Assembly (NCBI GenBank): GCA_032128415.1
Contig: JAQBGW010000165.1
Span: forward strand, 6,937-70,936
Direction: 5' to 3'
From: Ga0077527 sp032128415
Lineage (GTDB): Bacteria; Pseudomonadota; Gammaproteobacteria; Burkholderiales; SG8-41
Length of the DNA: 64,000 nucleotides
Both the position numbers and the translations under genes were made by a program. The notes below the pieces were generated by a model, which saw only the letters and a program-made list of their open reading frames with translations, searched no databases and was not told the DNA's origin. Shown here piece by piece: positions 24,631 through 33,372 of this stretch (the first letter of the stretch is position 1; each line of letters starts with the position of its first letter).

Positions 24631-25618
24631 GATTAGTTGACGGGTCAGGGCCTGTTAATTGGCCCTTAATCCAAGCCCCGCGCACCATCGCCAATCCCTG
24701 CGCGCCGCAAATCAGCGCCTGGGGCAAATCGCCCGGTTGTAGCCCGCCCAGCGCATAAACCGGCAGTCGTGCATCCGCAGCCATCGTGCGGAAACCATCC
24801 CATCCCAGTAATGCCGCGTCCGGATGTGTAGGCGTCGCGCACACCGGCCCCAGTACTGCGAAATCCAGCCCCAGTGCTGCCGCCCTGGCAATATCCGCAG
24901 TGTCATGGCACGACGCCGCGACCAGCCCCATTTTCGGTCGGATGTCGATGGCCTGTAACTGGCTGGCCGTCAGATGTAAGCCGTCGGCACCGACGCGTCC
25001 GGCCAGCGCAACATCACTGTTGATCATAACTTTTGCGTGGTACTGGTGTGCGAGCGTCACGACTGCTGCGGCAAAAGTTTCCCGCAACCCGACCGGCCAG
25101 TCCTGCGCGCGGACCTGAATCAAACGCAGACCGTGATCAAGCGCAACCGCAATGCGGTCGAGTGCGTGCTTATGATCTGCTGCTGAAAACCCGGTGATCG
25201 CGTAAATCTCCGGCAGCGCCAGAGCAGCGAAAATCGGACCATTAGCCGGCAATACCGGCGCGACATCAATCGCCCCCAGCCGCTGCCATGCGAATGCCTG
25301 CGCTTCGCGACCCTGCAATTCACCGTGCCAGGCGCGCACCCGGAAAAAATGCAAGCGCACGGCAGCATGCGGGTAATCAAATTCTCGAATGAACCAGGGC
25401 CAGGCAGTATTAACCGTAATGCCGAGCTCTTCTTGTAATTCACGCTTAAGCGCAGCTTGCGGCAATTCGCCGTCTTCAACTTTGCCGCCGGGAAATTCCC
25501 AGTAGCCAGCATAGGCCTTGCCCGGCGGACGCTGTGCCAGCAGAAAACGGCCGTCCAGCTGCTGGATGACAGCGGCTACAACGTCAATGCGCCGGCGCCC
25601 GGCGGGCGGCGCAGACAT
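24617..25618 (-). CDS. Nudix hydrolase fused to a ThiE-like domain
   Basis: The 333-residue product has an N-terminal MutT-like Nudix domain with the box 'GGKVEDGELPQAALKRELQEELG' at about 43-65. A C-terminal thiamine-phosphate-synthase-like barrel follows at 140-320 ('LIQVRAQDWPVG', 'VMINSDVALAGRVGADGLHLTASQL', 'FAVLGPVCATPTHPDA', 'VYALGGLQPGDL'). The first domain probably sanitises oxidised nucleotides such as 8-oxo-dGTP. The second lacks clear proof of thiamine synthesis activity. This fusion is common in beta- and gammaproteobacteria. Confidence 0.9.
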   Translation of the reverse strand: MSAPPAGRRRIDVVAAVIQQLDGRFLLAQRPPGKAYAGYWEFPGGKVEDGELPQAALKRELQEELGITVNTAWPWFIREFDYPHAAVRLHFFRVRAWHGELQGREAQAFAWQRLGAIDVAPVLPANGPIFAALALPEIYAITGFSAADHKHALDRIAVALDHGLRLIQVRAQDWPVGLRETFAAAVVTLAHQYHAKVMINSDVALAGRVGADGLHLTASQLQAIDIRPKMGLVAASCHDTADIARAAALGLDFAVLGPVCATPTHPDAALLGWDGFRTMAADARLPVYALGGLQPGDLPQALICGAQGLAMVRGAWIKGQLTGPDPSTNPSSA

Positions 25619-25624
25619 GCAGAT

Positions 25625-26530
25625 TTACTTGCGGCGCGAGAGCCGCGTGCGGCCCGCCCAGTCACGGGCAAACTGCCACGCCACCCGGCCGCTGCGTGAG
25701 CCGCGCGACAGCGCCCATTGCAGCGCGGCGTGCTCCAAATCGGCGCTCTTGCCGGACACTTTGAAGTGATCCAGCCACACATGAACGATGCGCAGGTACT
25801 CGTCCTGATCGAACGGATAGAACGACACCCAAAGGCCGAAGCGTTCCGACAGCGAGACTTTTTCTTCGCTGGTTTCGCCAGGGTGGATTTCTTCGCCGAC
25901 ATGCTGATACTCTAGATTTTCGTGCATGAATTCCGGCATCAGGTGGCGCCGGTTCGAAGTGGCATAGATCAGGCAGTTTTCGGAAGCCGCAGCCACCGAT
26001 CCATCGAGCACTACCTTCAACGCCTTGTACCCGGGCTCATCGGCTTCAAACGACAAATCATCGCAATACAGAACGTAGCGTTCCGGCCGCGCGTGGATCA
26101 ATTCAACGATATCCGGAAGATCTGTCAGGTCGCGCTTCTCGACCTCGATCACGCGCAGACCCCGCGGCGCATACTTGTTGAGCAACGCTTTGATCAGCGA
26201 GGATTTACCAGTGCCGCGCGCGCCGGTCAGCAATACGTTGTTCGCGGGCAGACCGTCGACAAACTGTCGAGTATTGCGCTCGACGCGTTCTTTCTGTTCG
26301 TCAATGCCGCACAGATCGCGCAAATCGATGCGATGCACGTGATGTATTGGTTCGAGTACAGCCTGCGCCCCTTTCTTGCGCCAGCGGTACGCGATTGAGG
26401 CCTGCCAATCCACATCGGGTACCGGCGCCGGCAACAGTTGTTCAAGCCGCACCAGCAAACCTTCGGCGCGAGCAAGCAGCGCTTCAACAGTTACTGGCCG
26501 AGGCGCACGCTGTGGCTTTATCGTTTTCAT
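25625..26530 (-). CDS. DUF815 family ATP-binding (AAA-type) protein
   Basis: The 301-residue product has Walker A 'LTGARGTGKSSLIKALLNKYA' and Walker B-like 'YVLYCDDLSFE'. A sensor region 'LIYATSNRRHLMPEFM' follows. This is the DUF815 P-loop family, whose role is unknown. It starts 24 bp after argJ and ends 6 bp before the Nudix gene, so it is probably co-transcribed with both. Confidence 0.85.
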   Translation of the reverse strand: MKTIKPQRAPRPVTVEALLARAEGLLVRLEQLLPAPVPDVDWQASIAYRWRKKGAQAVLEPIHHVHRIDLRDLCGIDEQKERVERNTRQFVDGLPANNVLLTGARGTGKSSLIKALLNKYAPRGLRVIEVEKRDLTDLPDIVELIHARPERYVLYCDDLSFEADEPGYKALKVVLDGSVAAASENCLIYATSNRRHLMPEFMHENLEYQHVGEEIHPGETSEEKVSLSERFGLWVSFYPFDQDEYLRIVHVWLDHFKVSGKSADLEHAALQWALSRGSRSGRVAWQFARDWAGRTRLSRRK

Positions 26531-26554
26531 AACACATTGATTATAAAGAACTAA

Positions 26555-27793
26555 TTAGCTTCTGTAATCGGCATTGATACTGACGTAATCGTGCGACAGA
26601 TCGCAGGTCCACACCACCGCCGACGCGCGCCCGCGATTGAGCACGACACGCACGGTGATTTCCGCCTGCTGCATCACGCGCTGGCCGTCTGCTTCCCGAT
26701 ACCCGGGATGACGCCCGCCATGCTGCGCCACCAGCACATCGTCGAGGTAGAGTTCAACACCATCCACGTCGAGGTCCGCAATGCCGGCATAACCGATGGC
26801 CGCAAGGATGCGGCCGAGATTGGGATCGGAAGCAAAGAATGCGGTCTTGATCAAAGGCGAATGCGCGATCGCATAGGCGACCTTGCGGCATTCATCTGCG
26901 TTGCGCCCCGCTTCAACACGCACCGTAATGAATTTTGTTGCGCCTTCGCCGTCACGCACTATGGCTTGTGCCAGCGTGATTGCGACCGCCGTCACGGCAT
27001 CGCGAAAAGCCAGATAGTCAGCGCTTTTGGCATCGGTAATTTCAGGCATTGTCGCCTTGCCCGTTGCCATCAGTACGAAGCTGTCGTTGGTCGAGGTATC
27101 GCCATCGACGGTAATGCAATTGAACGAATGCTGCGCGGCGTGGGACACTGCTGCCCTGACCAGCGGATGACTGACCCGTGCGTCAGTGGCAACGAACCCG
27201 AGCATGGTCGCCATGCCTGGATGAATCATGCCCGCGCCCTTGGCAATGCCGGTCACCGTGATGGTGGTCCCGCTCACCGGAAACTGCTGCGACACTGCCT
27301 TCGGCACCGTGTCAGTAGTCATGATCGCCTCGGCCGCTTCCGCCCACGCTGCCGCTTTCAGTGCGGCCAGGCATTGCGGCAGGCCGGCAGAGATCCGCTC
27401 CACCGGCAGCGGCTCCATGATGACGCCGGTCGAAAATGGCAATATCTGCGTCGCGGTACAGCCGAGCAGTTGCGCTGCATCCGCGCAGGTTTGCCGCGCA
27501 TGGGCAAGGCCCGCCTGGCCGGTCCCGGCGTTGGCCACGCCGGTGTTGATCACCAGCGCACGCACACCATTGTCCGGATCGACCATCGACAAATGCTGCC
27601 TCGCCACCACCACCGGCGCAGCACAGAACCGGTTTTGCGTAAATACGCCGGCAACCCGGGCGCCGGCCTCCAGCCGGATCAGCAGCAGATCCTTACGTCC
27701 CGTCTTGCGCATGCCTGCCTGCGCCACGCCCAGCTCAACACCCGCAACGGGCAACAGCGCGTGTGGATCGGGTGGCGCAAGATTGACTGGCAT
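26555..27793 (-). CDS. argJ: bifunctional ornithine acetyltransferase / N-acetylglutamate synthase
   Basis: The ATG at 27793 lies 4 bp after the secA stop and gives MPVNLAPPDPHALLPVAGVELG; an ORF to 28045 runs antisense-frame through secA and is rejected. The 412-residue proenzyme has the self-cleavage site 'GMIHPGMATMLGFVATDA', with cleavage before the catalytic Thr. ArgJ moves acetyl from N-acetylornithine to glutamate in arginine synthesis. The C-terminal 'LYLDDVLVAQHGGRHPGYREADGQRVMQQAEITVRVVLNRG' is typical. Confidence 0.95.
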   Translation of the reverse strand: MPVNLAPPDPHALLPVAGVELGVAQAGMRKTGRKDLLLIRLEAGARVAGVFTQNRFCAAPVVVARQHLSMVDPDNGVRALVINTGVANAGTGQAGLAHARQTCADAAQLLGCTATQILPFSTGVIMEPLPVERISAGLPQCLAALKAAAWAEAAEAIMTTDTVPKAVSQQFPVSGTTITVTGIAKGAGMIHPGMATMLGFVATDARVSHPLVRAAVSHAAQHSFNCITVDGDTSTNDSFVLMATGKATMPEITDAKSADYLAFRDAVTAVAITLAQAIVRDGEGATKFITVRVEAGRNADECRKVAYAIAHSPLIKTAFFASDPNLGRILAAIGYAGIADLDVDGVELYLDDVLVAQHGGRHPGYREADGQRVMQQAEITVRVVLNRGRASAVVWTCDLSHDYVSINADYRS

Positions 27794-27797
27794 GGGA

Positions 27798-30614
27798 TCA
27801 GGACAGCTTGCCGTGGCAGTGTTTGTATTTTTTCCCGGAACCGCAGGGACAAATGTCGTTGCGGCCCACTTTCTGGCCACCACGCACAAAAGGGCGTGCC
27901 GGTTCCTCTGCGGTTCCAGCGCCGTCGTCGATCGCGGCCGCCTCGGGAATGTGATCCCTTGCAGCATCAGTCGTGGCATCGGCATGCTGGTATTGCACGT
28001 TGGCGAGTTGCTCACGCTCCTCGGCCGCGCGCAATTCTTCTGCACTGCGTATCTGCACCGTCATCAGGATGCGCGTGACATCGGTCTTGATCATGTCGAG
28101 CAGGAGAGAAAACAGCTCGAACGCCTCGCGTTTGTATTCCTGTGTCGGATTTTTCTGCGCGTAACCCCGCAGATGAATGCCCTGGCGCAACTGATCCAGC
28201 GCCGCAAGATTCTCCCGCCAGTGCGAGTCAACGCTCTGCAGCATGATGGCGCGCTCGTACTGGCGCATGGCTACCGACTCGACCACAGCCGTTTTCGTAG
28301 CGTATTGCGTGTGCGCCGTCTCAATGATGCGCTGCCGCAGCAGCTCTTCCTCCAGCTGCGGATTTTCCTTCATCCACTGCGTTACCGGCACCTCCAGCGT
28401 GAACTCGCTGCGCAATGTCTTTTCCAGACCCTCCGCATCCCATTGTTCCTCGAGACTGCCCGGCGGGATGTGCTGGCCGAAAAAATTGCCGATCACATCA
28501 CCACGCATGGCTGTGATGGTTTCCGTGATATCAGAACTGTTCAGCAGTTCATTGCGCTGCTGATAAATGACCTTGCGCTGGTCATTGGCAACGTCGTCAT
28601 ATTCAAGCAGGTGCTTGCGCATGTCGAAGTTGCGCGCCTCGACCTTGCGTTGCGCATTCTCAATGGAGCGTGTCACCCACGGATGCTCAATGGCTTCGCC
28701 GTCAGGCATCTTCAGCTTGTCCATGATCGCCGCGACGCGGTCGGACGCAAATATGCGCAGCAGCGCATCGTCCAGCGCAAGATAAAAACGGCTGGAGCCC
28801 GGGTCACCCTGCCGTCCGGAGCGCCCGCGCAACTGGTTGTCGATCCGCCTCGACTCATGGCGCTCGGTGCCGATGATATGCAAGCCGCCTGATTTGACTA
28901 CCAGGTCATGGCGCTGCTTCCACTCCTCGCGCAGCACTGCTGCGCGCTGCCGGCGGGCAGCTTCACTCACACTGTCGTCGGCCATCAAGCGCTCGATCTC
29001 CGGCTCCGGATTGCCGCCGAGTACGATGTCCGTGCCCCGACCCGCCATGTTGGTGGCGATGGTAATGATTTCGGGACGCCCCGCCTGAATCACGATCTCC
29101 GCCTCGCTGGCATGCTGTTTGGCGTTGAGCACATTGTGCGGCAACTTCTCCTGCTTGAGCATTCCCGAGATGTACTCTGAGTTCTCGATGGACGTAGTGC
29201 CGACAAGAACCGGCTGGCCGCGTTCATGGCATTCGCGAATATCGTTGATGATGGCCTGGTATTTTTCCCGCGCAGTGCGGAACACCTGGTCCATGCGGTC
29301 ATCGCGAATCATTGTGTGGTGCGTCGGAATTATCACGGTCTCCAGTCCGTAAATCTGCTGGAACTCGTAGGCTTCGGTATCAGCCGTTCCCGTCATGCCG
29401 GAGAGCTTCTTGTACATGCGGAAGTAGTTCTGGAACGTAATCGTGGCGAGCGTCTGGTTTTCCTTCTGGATCTCCACGCCTTCCTTGGCCTCGATTGCCT
29501 GATGCAGACCGTCGGACCAGCGGCGCCCTGGCATCAACCGACCGGTGAACTCGTCAACGATGATGATCTCATTGCCCTGAACTACGTATTGCTGGTCACG
29601 ATGGAACAGGTTCTGCGCGCGCAGCGCCGCATTGAGGTGATGCATCAGGCCGATATTGGCAGCGTCATACAAGCTGCCGCCTTCCGGCAACAATCCCGCC
29701 TGCGCCAGCAACGCTTCGGCGTGTTCATGCCCCTCCTCCGAGAGGGTTACCTGGTGTCCCTTCTCATCAACCCAAAAATCTCCCTCGGTCTTCTCCTCCT
29801 TCTGCCGCACAAGCTTTGGCGCAATGGTGTTCATGCGCAGATACAGGTCGGTGGTGTCTTCAGCCTGGCCAGAGATGATCAAGGGTGTGCGGGCTTCATC
29901 GATCAGTATCGAGTCCACTTCGTCAACGATTGCGAAGACCAGGCCGCGCTGCACCTTCTCCGACAACTCATACACCATGTTGTCGCGAAGATAGTCAAAG
30001 CCGAACTCGTTATTGGTGCCGTAGGTAATATCGGAGAGATAGGCCTGCTGTTTGGGTTCATGCTCCATCTGCGACAGATTGACGCCGACGGTGAGCCCGA
30101 GGAAACGGTAGATGCGTCCCATCCAGTCGGCGTCGCGCTGCGCAAGGTAATCGTTGACCGTCACAATATGCACGCCGGTACCGGCCAATGCATTGAGATA
30201 CGCTGGCAGTGTCGCAACCAGCGTCTTGCCTTCGCCCGTGCGCATTTCGGCAATCTTGCCGTTGTGCAGGGTAATGCCGCCGATCAACTGCACGTCGAAG
30301 TGCCGCATGCCGAGCACGCGTTTTCCGGTTTCGCGCACTACCGCAAACGCCTCCGGCAGCAGCACCTCCAGCGCGGCGCGGCGGCGTTCGAGTAGCCTAT
30401 CCTGCGCTGCTGGCTCAACCTCGGTCGCGCCATCTGCAGCTACCGATTTTGCGAATCGATCGCGAAATTCTGCGGTTTTGGCCCGTAACTGATCGTCCGA
30501 CAGTGCCGCCATTTGCGGCTCCAGCGCATTGATGGCACGAACCGTACGGCTATATTGTTTGAGCAGGCGATCGTTGCGGCTGCCGAATACTTTCTTCAAT
30601 AAACCGGTAATCAT
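27798..30614 (-). CDS. secA: protein translocase ATPase SecA
   Basis: The 938-residue product has all SecA parts. They are Walker A 'MRTGEGKTLVATLPAYLNAL' near 100, DEVDS ('AIVDEVDSILIDEARTPLIISG'), the helicase motif 'TNMAGRGTDIVLGGNPE', and the C-terminal zinc tail 'CPCGSGKKYKHCHGK' that contacts SecB. ATG 30614 is used, since the codon at 30617 is TTG. It drives secretion through SecYEG. It is followed by argJ and preceded by a terminator from the M23 gene. Confidence 0.98.
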   Translation of the reverse strand: MITGLLKKVFGSRNDRLLKQYSRTVRAINALEPQMAALSDDQLRAKTAEFRDRFAKSVAADGATEVEPAAQDRLLERRRAALEVLLPEAFAVVRETGKRVLGMRHFDVQLIGGITLHNGKIAEMRTGEGKTLVATLPAYLNALAGTGVHIVTVNDYLAQRDADWMGRIYRFLGLTVGVNLSQMEHEPKQQAYLSDITYGTNNEFGFDYLRDNMVYELSEKVQRGLVFAIVDEVDSILIDEARTPLIISGQAEDTTDLYLRMNTIAPKLVRQKEEKTEGDFWVDEKGHQVTLSEEGHEHAEALLAQAGLLPEGGSLYDAANIGLMHHLNAALRAQNLFHRDQQYVVQGNEIIIVDEFTGRLMPGRRWSDGLHQAIEAKEGVEIQKENQTLATITFQNYFRMYKKLSGMTGTADTEAYEFQQIYGLETVIIPTHHTMIRDDRMDQVFRTAREKYQAIINDIRECHERGQPVLVGTTSIENSEYISGMLKQEKLPHNVLNAKQHASEAEIVIQAGRPEIITIATNMAGRGTDIVLGGNPEPEIERLMADDSVSEAARRQRAAVLREEWKQRHDLVVKSGGLHIIGTERHESRRIDNQLRGRSGRQGDPGSSRFYLALDDALLRIFASDRVAAIMDKLKMPDGEAIEHPWVTRSIENAQRKVEARNFDMRKHLLEYDDVANDQRKVIYQQRNELLNSSDITETITAMRGDVIGNFFGQHIPPGSLEEQWDAEGLEKTLRSEFTLEVPVTQWMKENPQLEEELLRQRIIETAHTQYATKTAVVESVAMRQYERAIMLQSVDSHWRENLAALDQLRQGIHLRGYAQKNPTQEYKREAFELFSLLLDMIKTDVTRILMTVQIRSAEELRAAEEREQLANVQYQHADATTDAARDHIPEAAAIDDGAGTAEEPARPFVRGGQKVGRNDICPCGSGKKYKHCHGKLS

Positions 30615-30627
30615 CAAAATTCCGAAT

Positions 30628-30654
30628 AAAAAAGGGGTGGGATAATCCCACCCC
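30628..30654 (-). terminator. Rho-independent terminator between the M23 peptidase gene and secA
   Basis: GGGGTGGGA and TCCCACCCC form a perfect 9-bp stem around TAA (30634-30654), followed on the minus strand by TTTTTTATT. It ends the M23 peptidase transcript and separates it from secA. Confidence 0.88.
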
Positions 30655-30680
30655 GCAATTCCTGAACTCAGTGCCTTCGA

Positions 30681-31598
30681 TCAGCCGGGCAATTGCAAAA
30701 ACTGCGAAGGGTTGCGTGCCGCACCACGCTGGCGCACCTCAAAATGCAGATGTGCGCCCGTTGCGCGACCGGTTCTGCCTACTGCGGCGATTCGCGAACC
30801 GCGCAACACCACGTCGCCAATTTTAACAAACCGCTTGGATGCATGTGCGTAACGCGAGATCAAATCATTGCCGTGATCAATCTCTATCATATTACCATAT
30901 TGAGGGTGAAAATCTGCGTAGACAACTACTCCGGCAGCCGCCGCGTGGATCGGTGTACCCACTTCGGCCAGGAAGTCGATACCCTCATGAAAAGCACGCT
31001 GCCCGGTGAACGGATCGATGCGCCATCCGTAGTTGGACGAATACCATCCGCCTGCGACCGGAAGCTTGGTGGGGGTCAGTTTTTTACGCGCGCTTTCCTG
31101 CGTATACATGGATTCCAGCAAACCCAACTTATCGCCGCGATCCTCCAACTGGTGCGTCAGCAATTCGATCTGCGCGGTGAAATCTCCGAGCGAAATATTC
31201 TGGCTGGGCACCGAGGAAATTGCGCCCCCTCGTCCCGGAACCTCACTGAACATCAGTTCCTGCTGCTTGAAACCCGCCAGCTTGGCGAGGCGTTCGCCCA
31301 GCGAATCCAGCCGCAGCAACTGTGCCTGCATCTGGCCCAGACGGATCGCCATTGCGTTCAGATTGTCCTGCAGATAGGACTGGGTACGCCGTTGCTGCTG
31401 CTCCTGGATCACCACCAGCATATCCCTGACGTACGGAATATTCAGCTCGGCAGCGTAGCGCAACAGTCCATAATTCATCGCGCCGGCCAACGCCAATATC
31501 GTCGCCAGCATCAGCGCAACGGATGCAATCAGGTGCGGCCAGCCCAAAGTAATAGTGCGGGCCTTTGGCAGCTTCTCGGAAACCAGAATAATATTCAC
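30681..31598 (-). CDS. M23 family (LytM-type) metallopeptidase, membrane-anchored
   Basis: The 305-residue product has one membrane segment at about 22-43, then a coiled-coil (residues 60-170, rich in Gln and Leu). The C-terminal M23 domain has the zinc motifs 'HEGIDF' and 'HLHFEV'. Both metal motifs are intact, so it is probably an active peptidoglycan endopeptidase. The layout recalls the M23 proteins that often neighbour secA in beta- and gammaproteobacteria. It is divergent from the DUF721 gene, 22 bp apart. Confidence 0.9.
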   Translation of the reverse strand: MNIILVSEKLPKARTITLGWPHLIASVALMLATILALAGAMNYGLLRYAAELNIPYVRDMLVVIQEQQQRRTQSYLQDNLNAMAIRLGQMQAQLLRLDSLGERLAKLAGFKQQELMFSEVPGRGGAISSVPSQNISLGDFTAQIELLTHQLEDRGDKLGLLESMYTQESARKKLTPTKLPVAGGWYSSNYGWRIDPFTGQRAFHEGIDFLAEVGTPIHAAAAGVVVYADFHPQYGNMIEIDHGNDLISRYAHASKRFVKIGDVVLRGSRIAAVGRTGRATGAHLHFEVRQRGAARNPSQFLQLPG

Positions 31599-31620
31599 AG
31601 TTCAAAACTCCCTATTCGCC

Positions 31621-32061
31621 ATGCCCACCCGAAAACTCAGCGCCCTGCTTGTAGATACTGAGGGCTTATCGGTACTAACCCAGGCAACGCAGCGCATCGC
31701 AGCGCTGCAACGGCTCTATGTAATCTGCGCGCCCCCTGATCTGACACAGGCAAGTCGTGTGGTCAGCGACCGCAACGGCATACTGGTCATAGCAACAGAT
31801 AACGGCGCAATCGCGGCGAAACTGCAGCAACTGACGCCCCGACTGCTTAAGAACCTGCAAAATCAAGCAGTTGAGGTTACTGGAATCCGGGTGGAAGTTC
31901 AAGTTAGCCGGGGTCGGCAGGATTCGGTATCTCGGCCCGAAAAACCACTATTACCCGTTGATTTAATTGATAATTTTGAGGATTTGTCGCGGCGCGTCAA
32001 GGATCCAGGACTGAGCGCAGCATTGGGCCGATTCGCCAGCCGGCGTCGTAGTCGGCCCTGA
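31621..32061 (+). CDS. DUF721/DciA-family protein
   Basis: The ATG at 31621 gives 146 residues; the longer ORF from 31555 would cover the start of the divergent M23 gene. The product has 'LTQATQRIAALQRLYVICAPPDLTQASRVVSDRNGILVIATDNGAIAAKLQQLTPRLLKNL', which is the DUF721 core. DciA proteins act as loaders or partners of the replicative helicase in bacteria without DnaC. A location between lpxC and secA is typical. The C-terminal tail is Arg-rich. Confidence 0.8.
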   Translation: MPTRKLSALLVDTEGLSVLTQATQRIAALQRLYVICAPPDLTQASRVVSDRNGILVIATDNGAIAAKLQQLTPRLLKNLQNQAVEVTGIRVEVQVSRGRQDSVSRPEKPLLPVDLIDNFEDLSRRVKDPGLSAALGRFASRRRSRP

Positions 32062-32081
32062 TGCCGGCCCGCCCAGCGCGG

Positions 32082-32267
32082 CTACACCACCATCAACAGC
32101 CGCTCGGCGACGTAAAAAACCATCACCAGCAGCACCAGAATCAATGCAAAGAGGAACGTCCGCCAGGCAAAACGCAAATAGCGACGCTGCCGGGTTATCG
32201 CATACAGGGCAAGGGAAGCCACCACTGTAATCAGCAGCAGGATTCCACATACGCGAAGTATCAGCAT
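32082..32267 (-). CDS. small membrane protein, unknown function
   Basis: The 61-residue product has two hydrophobic segments (about 4-23 and 36-57) split by a basic loop (RQRRYLRFAWR). It is convergent with the DUF721 gene and lies 39 bp after lpxC on the same strand. I do not recognise a family. The clean membrane pattern and tight packing support a real gene. Confidence 0.6.
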   Translation of the reverse strand: MLILRVCGILLLITVVASLALYAITRQRRYLRFAWRTFLFALILVLLVMVFYVAERLLMVV

Positions 32268-32306
32268 CCGGGACCACCTCCGACCGCAGACCAGCCGGCG
32301 GCAAAA

Positions 32307-33218
32307 TCAGGCGGTTTGGGGCTGCCAGGCCAGAAACGGTGGCGCATCTTCCACGCGGTCAAAACTGACGTATTCCCATGCCGCTATTTCTTCCAGCAGG
32401 CAACGCAGCAGGCGGTTATTCATGGCATGACCCGACTTGTGCCCGCTGAATGCGCCGATCACCGGGTGACCAAGCAGGTAGAGGTCGCCGATGGCATCGA
32501 GCACCTTGTGCTTGACGAATTCATTGTCGTAACGCAATCCGTCGGTATTCAGAACCCGGTATTCATCCATGACGATGGCGTTGTCTAGGCTGCCGCCCAG
32601 CGCCAGCCCCTGGGAACGCATGCTCTCGACGTCCTGCATGAAGCCGAAGGTCCGGGCGCGCGCCACTTCCTTGACGTACGACGTGCTGGCGAAATCAACA
32701 ATGACCGTCTGCGCCGCAGCATCAAACACGGGGTGCGCGTAATCGATGGCGAGTTCCAGCCGAAATCCGTTATAGGGCTCGAAACGCACCCATTTGTCAC
32801 CGTCGCGGACCTCGACCGATTTCAGGATGCGGATGAATTTCTTCGGCGCCAGCTGCTCCTCAATGCCCGCCGACTGCAGCAGAAATACAAAGGGGCCGGC
32901 GCTGCCATCCATAATCGGCACTTCCGGTGCGGTGACATCCACATAGGCATTGTCCACGCCCAGCCCAGCCAGCGCGGACATCAGGTGTTCAACCGTCTGC
33001 ACGCGCACACCATCACGCTCCAGACACGACGACAGGCGCGTATCGCCAACAGCATAGGGATCCGCCTTGATCTCAACCGGATGATCAAGATCCGTGCGCC
33101 GGAACACGATGCCGGTGTGCGGCTGTGCCGGGCGCAGGGTCAGGTGAACCTTTTCGCCGGTATGCAGACCTACGCCCGTGGCGTGAACCGTGTTTTTTAA
33201 TGTGCGCTGTTTAATCAT
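32307..33218 (-). CDS. lpxC: UDP-3-O-acyl-N-acetylglucosamine deacetylase
   Basis: ATG 33218 gives the standard start MIKQRTLKNTVHATGVGLHTGEKV. The 303-residue zinc enzyme commits UDP-3-O-acyl-GlcNAc to lipid A. The Zn/catalytic residues lie in 'TVEHLMSALAGLGVDN', 'FVKHKVLDAIGDLYLLG' and 'FSGHKSGHAMNNRLL'. It is the last gene of the dcw-lpxC array, 154 bp after ftsZ. A large hairpin lies in that gap. Confidence 0.97.
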   Translation of the reverse strand: MIKQRTLKNTVHATGVGLHTGEKVHLTLRPAQPHTGIVFRRTDLDHPVEIKADPYAVGDTRLSSCLERDGVRVQTVEHLMSALAGLGVDNAYVDVTAPEVPIMDGSAGPFVFLLQSAGIEEQLAPKKFIRILKSVEVRDGDKWVRFEPYNGFRLELAIDYAHPVFDAAAQTVIVDFASTSYVKEVARARTFGFMQDVESMRSQGLALGGSLDNAIVMDEYRVLNTDGLRYDNEFVKHKVLDAIGDLYLLGHPVIGAFSGHKSGHAMNNRLLRCLLEEIAAWEYVSFDRVEDAPPFLAWQPQTA

Positions 33219-33313
33219 GATCAGAATTACCGCAGCCTCTGCAATCGATGCCATGCGACTTGGCGGGTCGGGCCGGCGATTTTACCATGCTGCAACCTTG
33301 CGGGCGGAGCATC

Positions 33314-33352
33314 CCGGCGGGCGGACAGTGGGGAAGTCCGCACGCCCGCCGG
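33314..33352. other. long GC-rich inverted repeat between ftsZ and lpxC
   Basis: CCGGCGGGCG (33314-33323) pairs with CGCCCGCCGG (33343-33352), with further GAC/GTC pairing inside. It is followed by TTTTT on the plus strand, not on the coding minus strand. It may partly attenuate or stabilise the ftsZ-lpxC transcript. Confidence 0.55.
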
Positions 33353-33372
33353 TTTTTGCCGTCATTCCGCTG

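Noticed and set aside
27794..28045. N-terminal extension of argJ into secA
   Set aside because: The reading frame there is a shadow of secA; ArgJ homology begins at the ATG at 27793.
26591..28078. Plus-strand ORF of 495 codons opposite argJ and secA
   Set aside because: It is antisense to conserved genes and its composition is not protein-like.
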